A DNA stretch of 64,000 nucleotides from Streptomyces radiopugnans (GTDB lineage Bacteria > Actinomycetota > Actinomycetes > Streptomycetales > Streptomycetaceae), in assembly GCF_900110735.1 (NCBI RefSeq), contig NZ_FOET01000012.1, positions 1 through 64,000 of the forward strand, in the 5' to 3' direction. Shown here piece by piece: positions 48,543-60,286 of this stretch. The notes under the pieces were generated by a model that made no database searches, was not told where the DNA came from, and saw only the letters and a program-made list of their open reading frames with translations. Position 1 is the stretch's first letter, and each line of letters opens with the position of its first letter. The translations under genes and the position numbers were made by a program.

Positions 48543-48662
48543 GTGCTCTGTGTCTTCCCCTAGATGTCGTCCCGGCCCCGGGCCGTTCGCCGATGTGTGG
48601 CCCAGACGCTACCGGGCGGCCGTCCCCCCGTCCCGAGGGGGCTGTCCGGTGTGCCGGTATCG

Positions 48663-48690
48663 TTGCTGACGGTCGGCCGCTTCGTAGGGT
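48663..48690 (+). promoter_or_regulatory. Housekeeping-type promoter of purNH
   Basis: TTGCTG (48663-48668), 16 bases, then TAGGGT (48685-48690) is a good fit to the vegetative consensus. Transcription would start near 48697, about 77 bases before the purN GTG. Confidence 0.55.
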
Positions 48691-48773
48691 TCCCCGGATT
48701 CGTCCGCCCCATGGATTCGTACGACCGTACAAAGCCGCACCGTCCCATCGAGAGATCCGAGAAGAGCCTCGTC

Positions 48774-49419
48774 GTGGCTTCCGCTTCCCGTTCCTTCGCC
48801 GCCCACTCCCCGGCCCGCGTCGTGGTGCTCGTATCGGGTTCGGGGACGAACCTCCAGGCCCTCCTCGACGCCATCGCCGAGGAGCGGCCGGACGCCTTCG
48901 GCGCCGAGATCGTCGCCGTCGGGGCCGACCGCGACGGCATCGCCGGGCTGGAGCGCGCCGAGCGCGCCGGGCTGCCCACCTTCGTCTGCCGCGTGCGCGA
49001 CCACGGCACCCGGGACGCCTGGGACCGCGCGCTGGCCGAGGCGGTGGCGGCGTACGAGCCCGATCTGGTGGTCTCCGCCGGCTTCATGAAGATCGTGGGC
49101 AAGGAGTTCCTCGCCCGGTTCGGCGGGCGCTTCGTCAACACCCACCCCGCCCTGCTCCCCAGCTTTCCCGGCGCCCACGGCGTGCGCGACGCGCTCGCGT
49201 ACGGCGTGAAGGTCACCGGGTGCACCGTCCACTTCGTCGACGACGGCGTCGACACCGGCCCGATCATCGCCCAGGGCGTGGTCGAGGTGCGGGAGGAGGA
49301 CGACGAATCCACGCTCCACGAGCGGATCAAGGAAGTCGAGCGGCGGCTGCTCGTCGACACGGTGCGACGCATCGCCCGCCACGGCTACCGCATCGAGGCA
49401 AGAAAGGTCATTCTCGGTC

Positions 49420-49427
<8 letters not shown>
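48774..49427 (+). CDS. purN: Phosphoribosylglycinamide formyltransferase
   Basis: PurN transfers the formyl group of 10-formyl-THF to GAR in purine synthesis. The 217-residue protein has VVLVSGSGTNLQALLDAI (phosphate-binding), SAGFMKIVGKEFL, the catalytic Asn/His in VNTHPALLPSFPG, and the Asp in VDDGVDTGPII. GTG at 48774 follows GAGAAG and gives the normal family N-terminus; an ATG 63 bases upstream would start only about 14 bases after the predicted transcription start. The last 8 bases overlap purH, so the two genes are coupled. Confidence 0.95.
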
Positions 49428-50997
<1,570 letters not shown>

Positions 50998-51010
50998 GGT
51001 GGACGCGCGT

Positions 51011-51040
51011 CAGGCCGCGCCCCGGCGGGGGCGCGGCCTG
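51011..51040 (+). terminator. Terminator of purNH
   Basis: A perfect 13-bp stem (51011-51023 / 51028-51040) with a 4-nt loop 13 bases after the purH stop, before a convergent gene. Confidence 0.85.
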
Positions 51041-51058
51041 CGGCGTGTGCGGGCCGGG

Positions 51059-51631
51059 TCAGGCCCGCGGGCGGTTGAACCAGGCCGCCGACTCGGCGGA
51101 GGACAGCAGCACGATGCAGACGATGCCGAGCACCAGCCACAGCAGCCCGAGCGGCAGCGTGGCCAGGCCGACCAGCACCAGGACGGCCGACCAGGCGACG
51201 CCCGCGATCCGCAGTCCGTTGCCGCCCTGCGGGAACTTCACGGCCAGCACGATGCCGGCGATCGCGTGGAGCAGGAAGAAGACGAACATCGCGTAGTAGA
51301 TGCCGGTGCCCACGCCCAGATCGCCGTAGGTCTCCTCCAGGTCGTCCTCGGCCGCGGCGAAGGTGATGATCGCCAGCAGTGAGAAGAGGGCCTGGATCCC
51401 GCCGGCGATGAAGAAGATCATCCGGGACGAGCCGACCTTGCGCGGCATCGCCCCGGGCGGCCCGCTGGGCGAGCCCACCGGGCCGGGCGGCGGCGACAGC
51501 GGATGCTCCTCGGCGCCGCCGAAGGGGCCGTAGTGCCCGGCCGGCGGACCGCTCGGCTGCCCTCCGGGGGGCCGGTCGTACGGGTTCTTCCGGTAGGGGT
51601 CGTTCGGGGTGTTCGGGTCGGAGCTGCTCAT
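51059..51631 (-). CDS. Small four-helix membrane protein with Pro/Gly-rich N-terminus
   Basis: This 190-residue protein has about 70 disordered residues (NDPYRKNPYDRPPGGQPSGP), then four membrane helices (MIFFIAGGIQALFSLLAII, YYAMFVFFLLHAIAGIVLAV, LRIAGVAWSAVLVLVGLA, LLWLVLGIVCIVLLSS). The pattern is widespread in actinomycetes and functionally uncharacterised. The ATG follows GGAGGAA. The upstream RDD gene has a similar Pro/Gln/Tyr-rich N-terminus, but two strong hairpins separate them, so they are probably separate transcripts. Confidence 0.75.
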   Translation of the reverse strand: MSSSDPNTPNDPYRKNPYDRPPGGQPSGPPAGHYGPFGGAEEHPLSPPPGPVGSPSGPPGAMPRKVGSSRMIFFIAGGIQALFSLLAIITFAAAEDDLEETYGDLGVGTGIYYAMFVFFLLHAIAGIVLAVKFPQGGNGLRIAGVAWSAVLVLVGLATLPLGLLWLVLGIVCIVLLSSAESAAWFNRPRA

Positions 51632-51690
51632 GGCGTTTTCCTCCGGTTCCTCCGGTTCCTCCGGACGGTCTGTGCGGTGACCGGACGCCG

Positions 51691-51727
51691 CGGGGGCCGC
51701 ACCGCGGCCCCCGCGGTGCGGCCCCCG
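51691..51727. terminator. Very stable hairpin upstream of the small membrane-protein gene
   Basis: A perfect 17-bp all-GC-rich stem (51691-51707 / 51711-51727) with a CCC loop. It lies in the leader side of the minus-strand gene at 51631 and downstream of the RDD gene, so it probably stops read-through from the latter. Confidence 0.65.
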
Positions 51728-51789
51728 ATGCCTGCGCCCTTGCGCGGCGCCCGCCGGGCGGGCCGCGCCACTCCCTCAAGACCACCCTT

Positions 51790-51827
51790 CCCCGTACCGG
51801 CCCGTGCATCCCCCGGCCGGTACGGGG
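51790..51827 (-). terminator. Terminator of the RDD-family gene
   Basis: A perfect 13-bp stem (51790-51802 / 51815-51827) with a 12-nt loop, 60 bases beyond the RDD gene stop. Confidence 0.7.
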
Positions 51828-51887
51828 GACCGCCGTTGCGGGGACGCGCCGGACGGGTGGGAATCCACCGGGCCGGATCGCCCGGGA

Positions 51888-52559
51888 CTACCGCTGCTGC
51901 TTCACGACGACGCTGTTGATCACCTTGTCGGCGAAGGTCTGCTTCTTGTCGTCCCACAGCGGCCACAGATAACCGATGTAGCAGGCCGCGCCGTCCAGGA
52001 AGTGCGCCAGCCTCCGCACGAAGGCCATGCCGAAGCCGAGCGGCTGCCCGTCGGCCTCCCGCAGCACGCTGATCTTCAGGGCCTTCTTGCCCGGGGTCTG
52101 CCCGGTCTTGCCCTCCTTGTGGATCAGCCAGAGCTGGCCGGCCAGGGAGAGCAGGATGCCGATGCCGATCAGCGGCCAGGTGCTGCCGGGCACCTCGGCC
52201 GCGTTCTGCGCGCAGACCGTGTCGCCGATCGGGCAGCTGTCGGCCGCGTCGATGACCGCCCCGAGGAACTGCGCGTAGCCGATGCCGATCAGGATCATCG
52301 GCACCAGGCCGGCGATCAGGCCGTCCAGCAGGGTCGCGCCGACCCGGGCGCCCCAGCTCGCGTACGGCGGCGTGCCGCCGTATCCGGGCTGCTGGGGGTA
52401 GGGGGCGTACGCCCCGCCGGGCTGCTGGGGGTACTGCGGCTGCTGGGTGTACGTGCCCTGCGGCGGCACGCCCTGCTGCGGGTAGCCGTAGCCGGGCTGC
52501 GGAGGCTGCTGGCCGTAGGGGTCCTGCGGCCGGCCGCCGGGCTGCTGCGGGTAGCTCAT
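51888..52559 (-). CDS. RDD-family membrane protein
   Basis: This 223-residue protein has a Pro/Gln/Tyr/Gly-rich N-terminus with repeated YPQQPG motifs (residues 3-62), then the RDD domain: WGARVGATLLDGLIAGLVPM with the Arg-Asp pair, a second helix WPLIGIGILLSLAGQLWLI, the typical GKTGQTPGKKALKISVL loop and FVRRLAHFLDGAACYIGYL. RDD proteins are small membrane proteins implicated in transport or stress adaptation; the substrate is not evident. The ATG at 52559 follows AAGGAAG. Confidence 0.85.
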   Translation of the reverse strand: MSYPQQPGGRPQDPYGQQPPQPGYGYPQQGVPPQGTYTQQPQYPQQPGGAYAPYPQQPGYGGTPPYASWGARVGATLLDGLIAGLVPMILIGIGYAQFLGAVIDAADSCPIGDTVCAQNAAEVPGSTWPLIGIGILLSLAGQLWLIHKEGKTGQTPGKKALKISVLREADGQPLGFGMAFVRRLAHFLDGAACYIGYLWPLWDDKKQTFADKVINSVVVKQQR

Positions 52560-52918
52560 GAGCTTCTTCCTTACGAGCGGACGGGGCGGGGCCGAGGGGA
52601 TGTCCAGGGGGACGTCCGGAGGAACACCGCGGCGCCCCCGCAGCTCCGCTGCGCGAGGAACGGGTCGTACATGAGCGTGCCTCCCCCGTGCGCCGCACCC
52701 GTCGGCCCCCCCGCGGGCACGGCACCCGCGACCATGCTGGTGGGCAAGGATGACGCTGTCCAGACAAGGCAGGGGACTGTGGCGAATCCGCAACGCCCGG
52801 CCCCGCCGCACCGGGGAACGAGGCGTTCCGCGACGCTCCGGTCGCTCTCCGTGCCGGAGGTGCCGCGCGGTGCGGACGCGATTGGAGACCGGGCCTCCGT
52901 ATCCGGGAGGATGGCCCC
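52560..52918. other. Divergent intergenic region, RDD gene / folD
   Basis: I see no gene in this 359-bp stretch. It must contain promoters for the RDD gene and folD, but no -35/-10 pair is clear. An imperfect inverted repeat (GCCGCACCCG / GCGGGCACGGC, about 52693-52724) is present. A GGGAGG site (52905-52910) serves folD. Confidence 0.5.
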
Positions 52919-53791
52919 ATGACCGCCCAGATTCTCGACGGCAAGGCCACCGCAGCCGCGATCAAGACCGAACTCGCCGCCCGCGTAGAAGCCCTGAGGG
53001 CACGCGGCATCCAGCCAGGCCTGGGGACGCTCCTGGTCGGTGACGACGTCGGCAGCCAGAAGTACGTCGCGGGCAAGCACCGCGACTGCGCCCAGGTGGG
53101 CATCGCCTCCATCCAGCGCGAGCTGCCCGGCACCGCCTCCCAGGAGGACATCGAGGCGGTCGTCCGCGAACTCAACGAGGACCCGGCCTGCACCGGCTAC
53201 ATCGTGCAGCTCCCGCTGCCGCGCGGGATCGACACCAACCGCGTCCTGGAGCTGATGGACCCGGCCAAGGACGCCGACGGGCTCCACCCGACCAACCTCG
53301 GCCGCCTGGTGCTCAACGAGCGGGCCCCGCTGCCGTGCACCCCCAACGGCATCGTCGAGCTGCTGCGCCGCCACAAGGTGGAGATCGACGGGGCGGACGT
53401 GGCCGTCGTCGGCCGCGGCATCACCGTCGGCCGCTCCATCGGGCTGCTGCTCACCCGCCGCTCGGAGAACGCCACGGTGACCCTGTGCCACACCGGCACC
53501 CGGGACCTGGGGGAGCATCTGCGCCGGGCGGACATCGTGGTGGCGGCGGCCGGGGCGGCGCATCTGGTCCGCCCCGAGCACATCAAGCCGGGCGCGGCCG
53601 TGCTGGACGTGGGCGTCAGCCGGGACGCGGCGACGGGGAAGATCGCCGGCGATGTGCACCCGGACGTCGCGCAGGTCGCCGGGTGGCTCTCGCCGAACCC
53701 GGGCGGCGTCGGCCCGATGACGCGGGCGATGCTGCTGGCCAACGTGGTGGAGGCGGCGGAGCGCGCCGCGGGTGCGGACCGTGTCGGCTGA
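52919..53791 (+). CDS. folD: Methylene-THF dehydrogenase/methenyl-THF cyclohydrolase
   Basis: FolD makes 10-formyl-THF from methylene-THF, supplying the formyl donor for PurN and PurH. The 290-residue protein has ILDGKATAAAIK, the catalytic Tyr/Lys pair in SQKYVAGKHRDC, YIVQLPLPRGID, the NADP-binding VAVVGRGITVGRSIGLLL and the end GGVGPMTRAMLLANVV. All family motifs are intact. The stop codon lies inside the start region of the DUF3017 gene, so the two are coupled. Confidence 0.96.
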   Translation: MTAQILDGKATAAAIKTELAARVEALRARGIQPGLGTLLVGDDVGSQKYVAGKHRDCAQVGIASIQRELPGTASQEDIEAVVRELNEDPACTGYIVQLPLPRGIDTNRVLELMDPAKDADGLHPTNLGRLVLNERAPLPCTPNGIVELLRRHKVEIDGADVAVVGRGITVGRSIGLLLTRRSENATVTLCHTGTRDLGEHLRRADIVVAAAGAAHLVRPEHIKPGAAVLDVGVSRDAATGKIAGDVHPDVAQVAGWLSPNPGGVGPMTRAMLLANVVEAAERAAGADRVG

Positions 53792-54272
53792 GACGGGGAC
53801 GGAGAAGGCCGGGAGGGCCGAAGGGGCCGGAGGGGCCGGAGGAGCCGGGGAGAGCGGGCAGGCCGGGGAGGCCGCCGGTGCCCCCCGGCGTCCCTCCCGG
53901 CGGTTCCCGCTGATCACCCGTGACACCGCCCGCCCCGAGGGGGGCGGGCGGGCGGCCCCCGGGGACGCCCCCGCGCCCGCGCGGCAGTGGCCGCTGCTGT
54001 GCGTGCTGATCGGGACGGCCGCCGGCCTGCTGGTGACGCTCGGCCACTTCCGCGCGGGCCTGCTGACCGTCGGCCTGTCCGTGTTCGCCGGCGCCGTGCT
54101 GCGCTGGGCGGTGCCGTCGGTGGGGATGCTCGCGGTGCGCTCCCGCTTCACGGACGTGGTGACGTACGGCGTGCTGGGCACCGCCATCGTGCTGCTGGCG
54201 CTGATGGCGCAGCCCGCGCCCGTGCTGGAGATCCCCTTCCTGGAGGACGTCGTCCACTTCACGATCCGCTGA
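53781..54272 (+). CDS. DUF3017 membrane protein
   Basis: This 163-residue protein starts with about 65 Gly/Ala/Glu/Pro-rich residues (GRAEGAGGAGGAGESGQAGE). Three membrane helices follow (PLLCVLIGTAAGLLVTLG, AGLLTVGLSVFAGAVLRWAV, VVTYGVLGTAIVLLALMA) and the charged link VRSRFTDVVTYG characteristic of DUF3017, a family found beside folD in actinomycetes and of unknown function. GTG codons at 53772 and 53781 are both in frame; 53781 gives the smaller overlap (11 bases) with folD and was chosen. Confidence 0.82.
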   Translation: MSAETGTEKAGRAEGAGGAGGAGESGQAGEAAGAPRRPSRRFPLITRDTARPEGGGRAAPGDAPAPARQWPLLCVLIGTAAGLLVTLGHFRAGLLTVGLSVFAGAVLRWAVPSVGMLAVRSRFTDVVTYGVLGTAIVLLALMAQPAPVLEIPFLEDVVHFTIR

Positions 54273-54284
54273 CCGGGCCGGGAA

Positions 54285-54354
54285 CCACCGCCGCCGACGC
54301 CACCGCCACCGCCGACGCCACCGCCGACGCCGACGCCGACGTGGCCGCCGACGC
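54285..54354. repeat. GCC-based microsatellite
   Basis: Alternating GCCGAC and GCCACC hexamers run for about 70 bases just after the DUF3017 stop, in non-coding DNA. Confidence 0.6.
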
Positions 54355-54458
54355 GGATGCCCGCGCACGGCGGGATCCGGCCGGTCCCGGACGGCATGAC
54401 GGCGGGAATCCGGGGCATGCGGATGACGTACCCCCCCTCGGGTGCGGTACGTCCCCCC

Positions 54459-54496
54459 GCAGCCGCCCGCCGCTCCCCCCTCCGGCGGGCGGCTGC
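54459..54496 (+). terminator. Terminator of folD-DUF3017
   Basis: A perfect 14-bp stem (54459-54472 / 54483-54496) with a 10-nt loop. A smaller 8-bp hairpin (54425-54432 / 54446-54453) precedes it. Confidence 0.7.
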
Positions 54497-54518
54497 CCCC
54501 CGAGGTGGGGCCGTCGGA

Positions 54519-54524
54519 TAGCCT
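54519..54524 (+). promoter_or_regulatory. Possible -10 element of mdh
   Basis: TAGCCT matches TANNNT 71 bases before the mdh start. A TACGTT at 54550-54555 is an alternative; neither has a good -35. Confidence 0.3.
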
Positions 54525-54594
54525 GACGCCAGGTCTCTTGACGTAGAGATACGTTGGAGACCCAGCCGCCACTGTCAGGTAAACGGAGACCGCC

Positions 54595-55584
54595 ATGACC
54601 CGCACTCCCGTCAATGTCACCGTCACCGGCGCCGCCGGCCAGATCGGCTACGCGCTGCTGTTCCGCATCGCCTCCGGCCAGCTGCTGGGCCCGGACGTGC
54701 CGGTCGCGCTGCGCCTCCTGGAGATCCCGCAGGGTCTCAAGGCCGCCGAGGGCACCGCGATGGAGCTGGACGACTGCGCCTTCCCGCTGCTCAGCGGCAT
54801 CGAGATCACCGACGACCCGAACAAGGCGTTCGACGGCGCCAACGTCGCCCTCCTGGTCGGCGCCCGCCCGCGTACCAAGGGCATGGAGCGCGGCGACCTG
54901 CTGGAGGCCAACGGCGGGATCTTCAAGCCGCAGGGCAAGGCCATCAACGACCACGCCGCGGACGACATCAAGGTCCTGGTCGTGGGCAACCCGGCCAACA
55001 CCAACGCTCTGATCGCCCAGGCCGCCGCCCCGGACGTACCGGCCGAGCGCTTCACCGCCATGACCCGCCTGGACCACAACCGGGCCCTGTCGCAGCTCGC
55101 GAAGAAGACCGGCACCCCGGTGTCGGAGATCCGCCGCCTCACCATCTGGGGCAACCACTCGGCCACCCAGTACCCGGACGTCTTCCACGCCGAGGTCGCG
55201 GGCAAGAACGCCGCCGAGGCCGTGAACGACGAGAAGTGGCTGGCCGAGGACTTCATCCCGACCGTCGCCAAGCGCGGCGCCGCCATCATCGAGGCCCGCG
55301 GCGCCTCCTCGGCCGCCTCCGCCGCCAACGCCGCCATCGACCACATCCACACCTGGGTCAACGGCACCCCGGAGGGCGACTGGACCTCCATGGGCATCCC
55401 CTCGGACGGCTCCTACGGCGTCCCCGAGGGCCTGATCTCCTCCTTCCCGGTCACCTGCTCCGGCGGGAAGTACGAGATCGTCCAGGGCCTGGAGATCAAC
55501 GAGTTCTCGCGGGCGCGCATCGACGCCTCCGTGAAGGAGCTGGAGGAGGAGCGCGAGGCCGTCCGCGGTCTCGGCCTCATCTGA
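54595..55584 (+). CDS. mdh: Malate dehydrogenase
   Basis: This 329-residue enzyme oxidises malate to oxaloacetate with NAD in the TCA cycle. It has the Rossmann start VTVTGAAGQIGYALLFRIA, substrate loop ARPRTKGMERGDLL, VVGNPANTNALIA, catalytic Asp in MTRLDHNRALSQLA and catalytic His in IWGNHSATQYPD. This is the cytosolic MDH group common in actinobacteria. An AACGGAGA site lies 6 bases before the ATG. The gene is flanked by terminators and is probably transcribed alone. Confidence 0.97.
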   Translation: MTRTPVNVTVTGAAGQIGYALLFRIASGQLLGPDVPVALRLLEIPQGLKAAEGTAMELDDCAFPLLSGIEITDDPNKAFDGANVALLVGARPRTKGMERGDLLEANGGIFKPQGKAINDHAADDIKVLVVGNPANTNALIAQAAAPDVPAERFTAMTRLDHNRALSQLAKKTGTPVSEIRRLTIWGNHSATQYPDVFHAEVAGKNAAEAVNDEKWLAEDFIPTVAKRGAAIIEARGASSAASAANAAIDHIHTWVNGTPEGDWTSMGIPSDGSYGVPEGLISSFPVTCSGGKYEIVQGLEINEFSRARIDASVKELEEEREAVRGLGLI

Positions 55585-55607
55585 CCCGGCCCCGCCCCGA
55601 TTCCGTT

Positions 55608-55645
55608 CCGGACCCGATCCGGACCCGATCCGGACCCGATCCGGA
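55608..55645. repeat. 11-bp tandem repeat after mdh
   Basis: CCGGACCCGAT occurs three times head-to-tail (55608-55640) followed by a partial CCGGA copy, in the space between the mdh stop and its terminator. Confidence 0.75.
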
Positions 55646-55657
55646 ACGTCTGCGCAC

Positions 55658-55692
55658 CGAAGGCCCCCGGCTCCCGGAGCCGGGGGCCTTCG
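55658..55692 (+). terminator. Terminator of mdh
   Basis: A perfect 15-bp stem (55658-55672 / 55678-55692) with a 5-nt loop, about 75 bases after the mdh stop. Confidence 0.85.
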
Positions 55693-55775
55693 GCGTTCCG
55701 GCGCCGGGCTGCTCCCCGTGCCCGCCCGGGTGCGTCACGTAGTGACCGTAATGTCCTCCATATCCCGCCATCCCC

Positions 55776-55847
55776 TTAAATCCATTTACATAGAGCCCAA
55801 GTGATCATGGTTTCCTGTGTGAAGCACGCCACTTGACATGGATTAAA
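55776..55847. promoter_or_regulatory. AT-rich control region of the betaine operon
   Basis: TTAAATCCAT (55776-55785) and ATGGATTAAA (55838-55847) are inverted copies with one mismatch. TTGACA (55833-55838), a perfect -35 hexamer, abuts the right arm. This is the most AT-rich stretch of the neighbourhood. A repressor or choline-responsive regulator could bind here; no -10 at ideal spacing is clear. Confidence 0.45.
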
Positions 55848-55935
55848 AGAATGAATTCCTCGGTATGGGGCATGGGACCGGGTCGCTCGGACCGCCGGGC
55901 GGCAACAGCACCATGCGAGGAAGGCAGTACGGAAC

Positions 55936-57438
55936 GTGTCGGCAATCGAGACCATGCACATCGACGGGGAGTGGCGTCCCTCCCTCTCCGGAAGAACCAG
56001 GGAGGTCCTCGACCCCGCCGACGCGACGGTGCTCGCGGTCGTCTCCGAGGGCGGCGCCGAGGATGCCGACGCCGCCGTCGAGGCCGCCCGCCGCGCCTTC
56101 GACACCGGCGTCTGGCCCCGCACCCCCGTCGCCGAGCGGGCGGCACTGCTGCGGCGCACCGCCGACCTCCTCCAGCGGGACCGCGAGCAGCTCGCGCTCA
56201 CCGAGTCCATGGACACCGGCAAGACCATCGAGGAGGGCCGTGTCGACGTCGACGACGTCACCGCCGCCTTCCGCTACTTCGCCGACCAGGCCGTGGGCAC
56301 CTCCGGCGGGCGCGTGGTGGACGCGGGCAGCCCGGATGTGCACAGCGTCGTCGTCCACGAACCGGTCGGCGTCTGCGCGCTGATCACCCCCTGGAACTAC
56401 CCGCTGCTCCAGGCGAGCTGGAAGATCGCCCCGGCGCTGGCGGCGGGCAACACCTTCGTCGTCAAGCCCAGCGAGATCACCCCGCTGTCCACCGTCCACC
56501 TGATACGGCTGCTGGCCGAGGCCGGCCTGCCCGCGGGCGTGGCGGGCCTGGTCACCGGCGCGGGCGACCCGGTCGGCGCCCGGCTCTCGGAGCACCCCGG
56601 CGTGGACCTGGTCTCCTTCACCGGCGGCCTGGCCAGCGGCACCAGGGTGGCCGCCGCCGCGGCCGCCACGGTCAAGAAGGTCGCCCTGGAACTGGGCGGC
56701 AAGAACCCCAACGTCGTCTTCGCCGACGCCTGCGCCACCGAGGAGGGCTTCGACACCGCCGTCGACCAGGCACTCAACGCCGCCTTCATCCACAGCGGCC
56801 AGGTCTGCTCGGCCGGTGGGCGCCTCATCCTGGAGGAGTCCGTCCACGACCGCTTCGTCACCGAACTCGTCCGCCGCGCCCGCCGCATCCGGCTCGGCCG
56901 GGGCACCGAGCCCGGCGTCGAGTGCGGCCCGCTCGTCTCCCAGCAGCAGCTCGACAGGACCGAGGAGTACGTCGCCTCCGCGGTCGCCGAGGGGGCCGTC
57001 GTCCGCTGCGGCGGAGAGCGCCCGAAGCCCTCCGACACCCTCCCGGCCACCGGCTACTTCTACCCGCCGACCGTCCTGGACCGCTGCGACCGCACGATGC
57101 GCGTGGTGCGCGAGGAGGTCTTCGGCCCGGTCCTGACGGTGGAGACCTTCCGCACCGAGGACGAGGCCGTGGCCCTGGCCAACGACACCGAGTACGGCCT
57201 GGCCGGCGCCGTCTTCTCCGCCGACACCGCCCGCGCCCGCCGGATCGCCGCCAGGCTGCGCCACGGCACCGTGTGGATCAACGACTACCACCCCTACCTG
57301 CCGCAGGCGGAGTGGGGCGGCTTCGGCCGCTCCGGCGTGGGACGCGAACTCGGCCCCTCCGGGCTGGACGAGTACCGCGAGACCAAGCACGTCTACGAGA
57401 ACCTGCGCCCCGCGCCGGTGCGCTGGTTCGCCGGCTGA
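55936..57438 (+). CDS. betB: Aldehyde dehydrogenase, probably betaine-aldehyde dehydrogenase
   Basis: The 500-residue NAD(P)-dependent enzyme has the family motifs TPWNYPLLQASWKIAPALAA, VKPSEITPLS, the catalytic Glu in LELGGKNP, the catalytic Cys in FIHSGQVCSAGGR and EEVFGPVLTV. The operon also encodes a choline dehydrogenase-like GMC enzyme and a betaine-type ABC transporter, so the likely reaction is betaine aldehyde to glycine betaine, an osmoprotectant. GTG at 55936 follows AGGAAGG at a long 12-base spacing. The substrate is inferred from context, as sequence alone does not separate BetB from other ALDH9-like enzymes. Confidence 0.85.
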   Translation: MSAIETMHIDGEWRPSLSGRTREVLDPADATVLAVVSEGGAEDADAAVEAARRAFDTGVWPRTPVAERAALLRRTADLLQRDREQLALTESMDTGKTIEEGRVDVDDVTAAFRYFADQAVGTSGGRVVDAGSPDVHSVVVHEPVGVCALITPWNYPLLQASWKIAPALAAGNTFVVKPSEITPLSTVHLIRLLAEAGLPAGVAGLVTGAGDPVGARLSEHPGVDLVSFTGGLASGTRVAAAAAATVKKVALELGGKNPNVVFADACATEEGFDTAVDQALNAAFIHSGQVCSAGGRLILEESVHDRFVTELVRRARRIRLGRGTEPGVECGPLVSQQQLDRTEEYVASAVAEGAVVRCGGERPKPSDTLPATGYFYPPTVLDRCDRTMRVVREEVFGPVLTVETFRTEDEAVALANDTEYGLAGAVFSADTARARRIAARLRHGTVWINDYHPYLPQAEWGGFGRSGVGRELGPSGLDEYRETKHVYENLRPAPVRWFAG

Positions 57439-57533
57439 CCCCGCCCGCGCCCGGACGCCTCCACGCGCCCCCGCGCGCACCCACTCACTCCCGCGCACCC
57501 CTGACGCGACACCCCTGTAGGAGCACCACCTTC

Positions 57534-59128
57534 ATGCCCAGCAAGACCACCTACGACTACGTGGTGATCGGCGGCGGTACGGCCGGCTCGGTGATCGCCT
57601 CCCGGCTCGCCGAGGACCCCGGCACCACCGTCGCCCTCATCGAGGGAGGCCCCTCCGACGTCGACCGCCCCGACGTACTGACCCTGCGCCGCTGGCTCGG
57701 CCTGCTCGGCGGCGACCTCGACTACGACTACCCCACCACCGAGCAGCCACGCGGCAACTCCCACATCCGGCACAGCCGCGCGCGGGTGCTCGGCGGCTGC
57801 TCCTCGCACAACACCCTGATCTCCTTCAAGCCGCTGCCCTCGGACTGGCAGGAGTGGGAGGACGCCGGGGCGAGCGGCTGGAACGCCATCGCGATGGAGC
57901 CCTACTACCACCGGCTGCGCAACAACATCGTCGCCGTGGACGAGAAGGACCGCAACGCCATCGCCCGCGACTTCGTCGACGCCGCCCAGGCGGCCCTCGG
58001 CGTACCGCGCGTGGAGGGCTTCAACGCCAGGCCGTTCACCGAGGGCGTCGGCTTCTTCGACCTCGCCTACCACCCGGAGACCAACAAGCGCTCCTCCGCC
58101 TCCGTCGCCTACCTCCACCCCCACATGGAGGCCGGCGACCGGCCCAACCTGGAGCTGTGGCTGGAGACCTGGGCGTACCGCCTGGAGTTCGGCGGGGACG
58201 ACGGCCGCCGCGTCACCGGCGTCCACGTCCGCACCGCCGACGGCGGGGAGACGCTGGTGAGCGCCCGGCGCGAGGTCGTGCTGTGCGCGGGCGCCGTGGA
58301 CACCCCGCGGCTGCTGCTGCACTCCGGCGTCGGACCGGCCGCCGATCTGGAGGCCCTGGGCATCCCGGTCGTCCACGACCTGCCGGGCGTCGGCGAGAAC
58401 CTGCTGGACCACCCCGAGTCGGTCATCGTCTGGGAGACCGACGGCCCCATCCCCGAGAACTCGGCGATGGACTCGGACGCGGGCCTGTTCGTCCGCCGGG
58501 ACCCGGACTCGCCCGGCCCCGACCTGATGTTCCACTTCTACCAGATCCCCTTCACCGACAACCCCGAGCGGCTGGGCTACGAACGCCCCGCCCACGGCGT
58601 GTCGATGACCCCCAACATCCCCAAGCCCCGCAGCCGCGGCCGGCTCTACCTCACCAGCGCCGACCCCTCGGTCAAACCGGCCCTGGACTTCCGCTACTTC
58701 ACCGACGCCGAGGACTACGACGCCCGCACCCTCGTCGACGGCATCCGCATCGCCCGCGAGATAGCGGGGACCGCGCCGCTGGACTCCTGGCTCAAGCGGG
58801 AGGTCTGCCCCGGCCCGGACATCACGTCCGACGAGGAACTGAGCGAGTACGCCCGCAAGGTCGCCCACACCGTCTACCACCCCGCCGGCACCTGCCGGAT
58901 GGGCGCGGCCGACGACGAACTGGCCGTCGTCGACCCGCGGTTGCGCATCCGCGGACTGGACGGCGTCCGTGTCGCCGACGCCTCGGTCTTTCCCACCATC
59001 CCCGCCGTCAACCCCATGATCGGCGTGCTGATGGTCGGTGAGAAGGCCGCCGACCTGCTCCGCGACGACCACGACGACCACGACGAGCCCGACGAGCCCG
59101 ACGACACCACGACACCGGGAGGTGCCGC

Positions 59129-59132
<4 letters not shown>
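57534..59132 (+). CDS. betA: GMC oxidoreductase, choline dehydrogenase-like
   Basis: The 532-residue flavoenzyme has the FAD-binding start YDYVVIGGGTAGSVIASRLAE, the GMC signature RARVLGGCSSHNTL, VLCAGAVDTPRLLLHSGVGP and the active-site VYHPAGTCRMG with its His, ending VNPMIGVLMVGEKAADL. With the aldehyde dehydrogenase gene upstream it would oxidise choline to betaine aldehyde. It ends in an unusual Asp/His/Glu/Pro tail (DDHDDHDEPDEPDD) absent from typical members. The ATG at 57534 follows TAGGAG. Its stop overlaps the ABC ATPase start (GTGA). Confidence 0.87.
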
Positions 59133-60282
<1,150 letters not shown>

Positions 60283-60286
<4 letters not shown>

